In this document: positions 5,974 through 7,053 of the stretch, piece after piece
Layout: every line of letters starts with the position of its first letter
Numbering within the stretch: the first letter of the stretch is position 1
Assembly: GCA_003230435.1 (NCBI GenBank)
Contig: QIDW01000364.1
Location: 1-7,053 of the forward strand
Direction of reading: 5' to 3'
DNA: 7,053 bases
DNA from: Acidimicrobiia bacterium
GTDB taxonomy: Bacteria > Actinomycetota > Acidimicrobiia > Spongiisociales > ZC4RG35
Program-made: the position numbers and the translations under genes
Notes under the pieces: model-generated
Told to the model about the DNA's origin: nothing
Seen by the model: the letters and a program-made list of their open reading frames with translations, nothing else
The model's database searches: none

Positions 5974-6743
5974 GGCGTGACGAACCCCTGTCCGGCAAGG
6001 ATCATCTGACCGAACTCGGACAGGACGAACTCCACAAAGACCTTCGCTCCTTCGTTATTGGGACCCTCCGTTATGAAGGCAATCGAATACTCGGCCGCCA
6101 CATTCGCTGCGTCCGGTATCTCGATGCCCTCGACCCGGGCGTTGGCTGCAATAACGTCTGTCATGTACACGATGCCTGCATCCAACTCGCCTGCCTCGAT
6201 CTTGGTCAGCAGCGATCGAACGTTGGGCTCGTTGGTGTCGATCGCCGGCTTCACTCCGGCCCGAGACATCACCTGACGCCCGTATTCCCCACATGGGACT
6301 CCGATATCGCACAATCCGATGAGAAGCTCCTCGTTGCCGAAGTCGACAAGTCCGTCGATGTTCGCCGGGTTGCCTGCCGGCACTGCGATCGCGAGAAATC
6401 CCTGGGCAAACACTGTGGCGCTCCCCTCCGAGAGGCCCGCATCGACGATAGGGGCCATGGTGTCTGCGCTGGCTGATGCAAACACGTCCACAGGCGCACC
6501 CGCCAGGATCTGCTCTCGCAGGAGTGCGCTGCCACCAAGATTCAAAACCACGTCGACCCCAGGGTTGGCAGCCTCAAATGCCGACTCCAATTCAATGAAG
6601 ACCTCGCCCAGAGATGAGGCTGCGGAGACACGGATTTCATCCGAAACATCTGAGGAGCCACCGCACGAGGCGAGAAGAAATCCAATGACAGCCACGCCGA
6701 AAGCAACACGCAGTTGTCCATTCCTCAATCTTCGCCTGGCCAC
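5970..6743 (-). CDS. modA: Molybdate-binding lipoprotein ModA
   Basis: The 257-residue protein binds molybdate (or tungstate) outside the membrane and delivers it to ModB. A basic start (MARRRLRNGQLR) and a hydrophobic stretch (13-24) lead to the lipobox LLASC, with C27 as the likely lipidated residue, so it is anchored to the outer face of the cell membrane. The mature part opens with IRVSAASSLGEVF (37-49), where S43 or S44 is the usual oxyanion ligand. NLGGSALLREQI (68-79) brings the second serine, S72. GELDAGIVYMTDV (185-197) brings the binding-site tyrosine Y193. A pair of cysteines in CDIGVPCGEY (145-154) could form a disulfide. The GTG at 6743 lies one base after the stop of the upstream gene (TGACGTG). 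Its ribosome binding site is weak, so coupled translation is likely. A TTG five codons further in is an alternative start that would still keep the lipobox. Confidence 0.93.
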   Translation of the reverse strand: MARRRLRNGQLRVAFGVAVIGFLLASCGGSSDVSDEIRVSAASSLGEVFIELESAFEAANPGVDVVLNLGGSALLREQILAGAPVDVFASASADTMAPIVDAGLSEGSATVFAQGFLAIAVPAGNPANIDGLVDFGNEELLIGLCDIGVPCGEYGRQVMSRAGVKPAIDTNEPNVRSLLTKIEAGELDAGIVYMTDVIAANARVEGIEIPDAANVAAEYSIAFITEGPNNEGAKVFVEFVLSEFGQMILAGQGFVTP

Positions 6744-6744
6744 G

Positions 6745-7053
6745 TCACGAGCCTATCGCTGGCCATCCCCTTCGGATCACCAACACCCCTACCGTGAGCA
6801 AATGGCCGTCCTCCACCAGATAAGTGTCTCCGACGGTGGAGTTCCGAAAACATCTGTTGACAATGCCAAGATCGACGACCGCGGAGTGGTCGGAGACCGC
6901 CAGGAGGACACGGTTCATCACGGAAGCCCAGACCAGGCCATCTGTCTCTACTCGTTGGAGGTGATCGAAGGCCTCCAAGATGAAGGGCATCCAATCGCAC
7001 CGGGCGCGGCGGGTGAGAATCTGACCATTGCCGGCATCGAATGGTCGCTCGTC
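6745..7053 (-). CDS. Unrecognised protein upstream of modA (C-terminal part, cut by the window edge)
   Basis: The reading frame is open from the right window edge to a TGA at 6745-6747 and gives 102 residues. The ATG at 6990 has no Shine-Dalgarno sequence before it, and the 21 codons upstream of it also look like ordinary protein (ERPFDAGNGQILTRRARCDW), so the gene most likely starts outside the window. Visible stretches include WMPFILEAFDHLQRVETDGL, then a hydrophobic, strand-like part (WASVMNRVLLAVSDHSAVVD) and VGDTYLVEDGHLLTVGVLVI near the end. There is no transmembrane segment of clear length and no motif I can name. Its stop is one base before the modA start, so it is almost certainly in the same operon. 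That could fit a molybdenum-related regulator or enzyme, but no ModE-type or Mop domain is visible in this part. The competing minus-strand frame at 6725-7000 is rich in Arg, Gly and Pro and looks like a shadow. Confidence 0.6.
   Translation of the reverse strand, partial: DERPFDAGNGQILTRRARCDWMPFILEAFDHLQRVETDGLVWASVMNRVLLAVSDHSAVVDLGIVNRCFRNSTVGDTYLVEDGHLLTVGVLVIRRGWPAIGS

Noticed and set aside
6725..7000. Minus-strand open frame overlapping the start of modA
   Set aside because: Its product is rich in Arg, Gly, Pro and His like a shadow frame, and it would overlap modA by 19 bases. The other frame ending at 6745 has ordinary protein composition and a one-base junction with modA.
1..7053. 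CRISPR arrays, insertion sequences, tRNA or rRNA genes, prophage or defence genes
   Set aside because: No regularly spaced repeats, terminal inverted repeats with a transposase, or RNA gene signatures were seen; all long frames are explained by the listed genes.

Overview
The window is a stretch of high-GC bacterial chromosome with tightly packed genes, overlapping start and stop codons, and several GTG starts. Together with a stand-alone LigD-type polymerase, this suggests an actinobacterium. An uncultivated or Acidimicrobiia-like lineage is possible, but that placement is inference and no rRNA or other marker gene is present. No insertion sequence, phage gene, CRISPR array, tRNA or rRNA was seen. 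Every gap between genes is shorter than 80 bases.

Layout, left to right. (1) Positions 1-806, plus strand: the last codons of a probable ABC ATPase, overlapped by one base by an ABC-2 type membrane permease. This is the end of a drug, lipid or polysaccharide type exporter. (2) Positions 842-1843, minus strand: a stand-alone LigD polymerase-domain (archaeo-eukaryotic primase, AEP) protein with its three catalytic aspartates, convergent with the exporter. (3) Positions 1907-4038, plus strand: two translationally coupled genes reading away from the polymerase gene. The first is a SufS/NifS-like class V PLP enzyme with a Cys loop and a long C-terminal extension. The second is a 159-residue all-helical, TPR-like protein of unknown function. 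(4) Positions 4054-4097: a perfect 19-bp stem hairpin that probably terminates transcription from both sides. (5) Positions 4115-7053, minus strand: a molybdate uptake operon read right to left. It consists of an unrecognised gene cut by the window edge, then modA (lipoprotein binding protein), modB (permease) and modC (ATPase with a TOBE domain). Each junction is an overlap or a one-base gap.

How the genes work together. ModA, ModB and ModC form a complete molybdate importer, and the unknown gene ahead of modA is probably co-transcribed with it. The class V enzyme and the TPR-like protein look like a functional pair. The sulfur-transfer look of the enzyme beside a molybdate operon invites the idea of molybdenum-cofactor sulfuration, but the two operons converge and are separated by a terminator, so this link is speculative. 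The LigD-type polymerase probably takes part in DNA repair and has no Ku or ligase partner in the window. I see no clearly new defence or mobile system. The least explained parts are the class V enzyme/TPR pair and the truncated gene upstream of modA.
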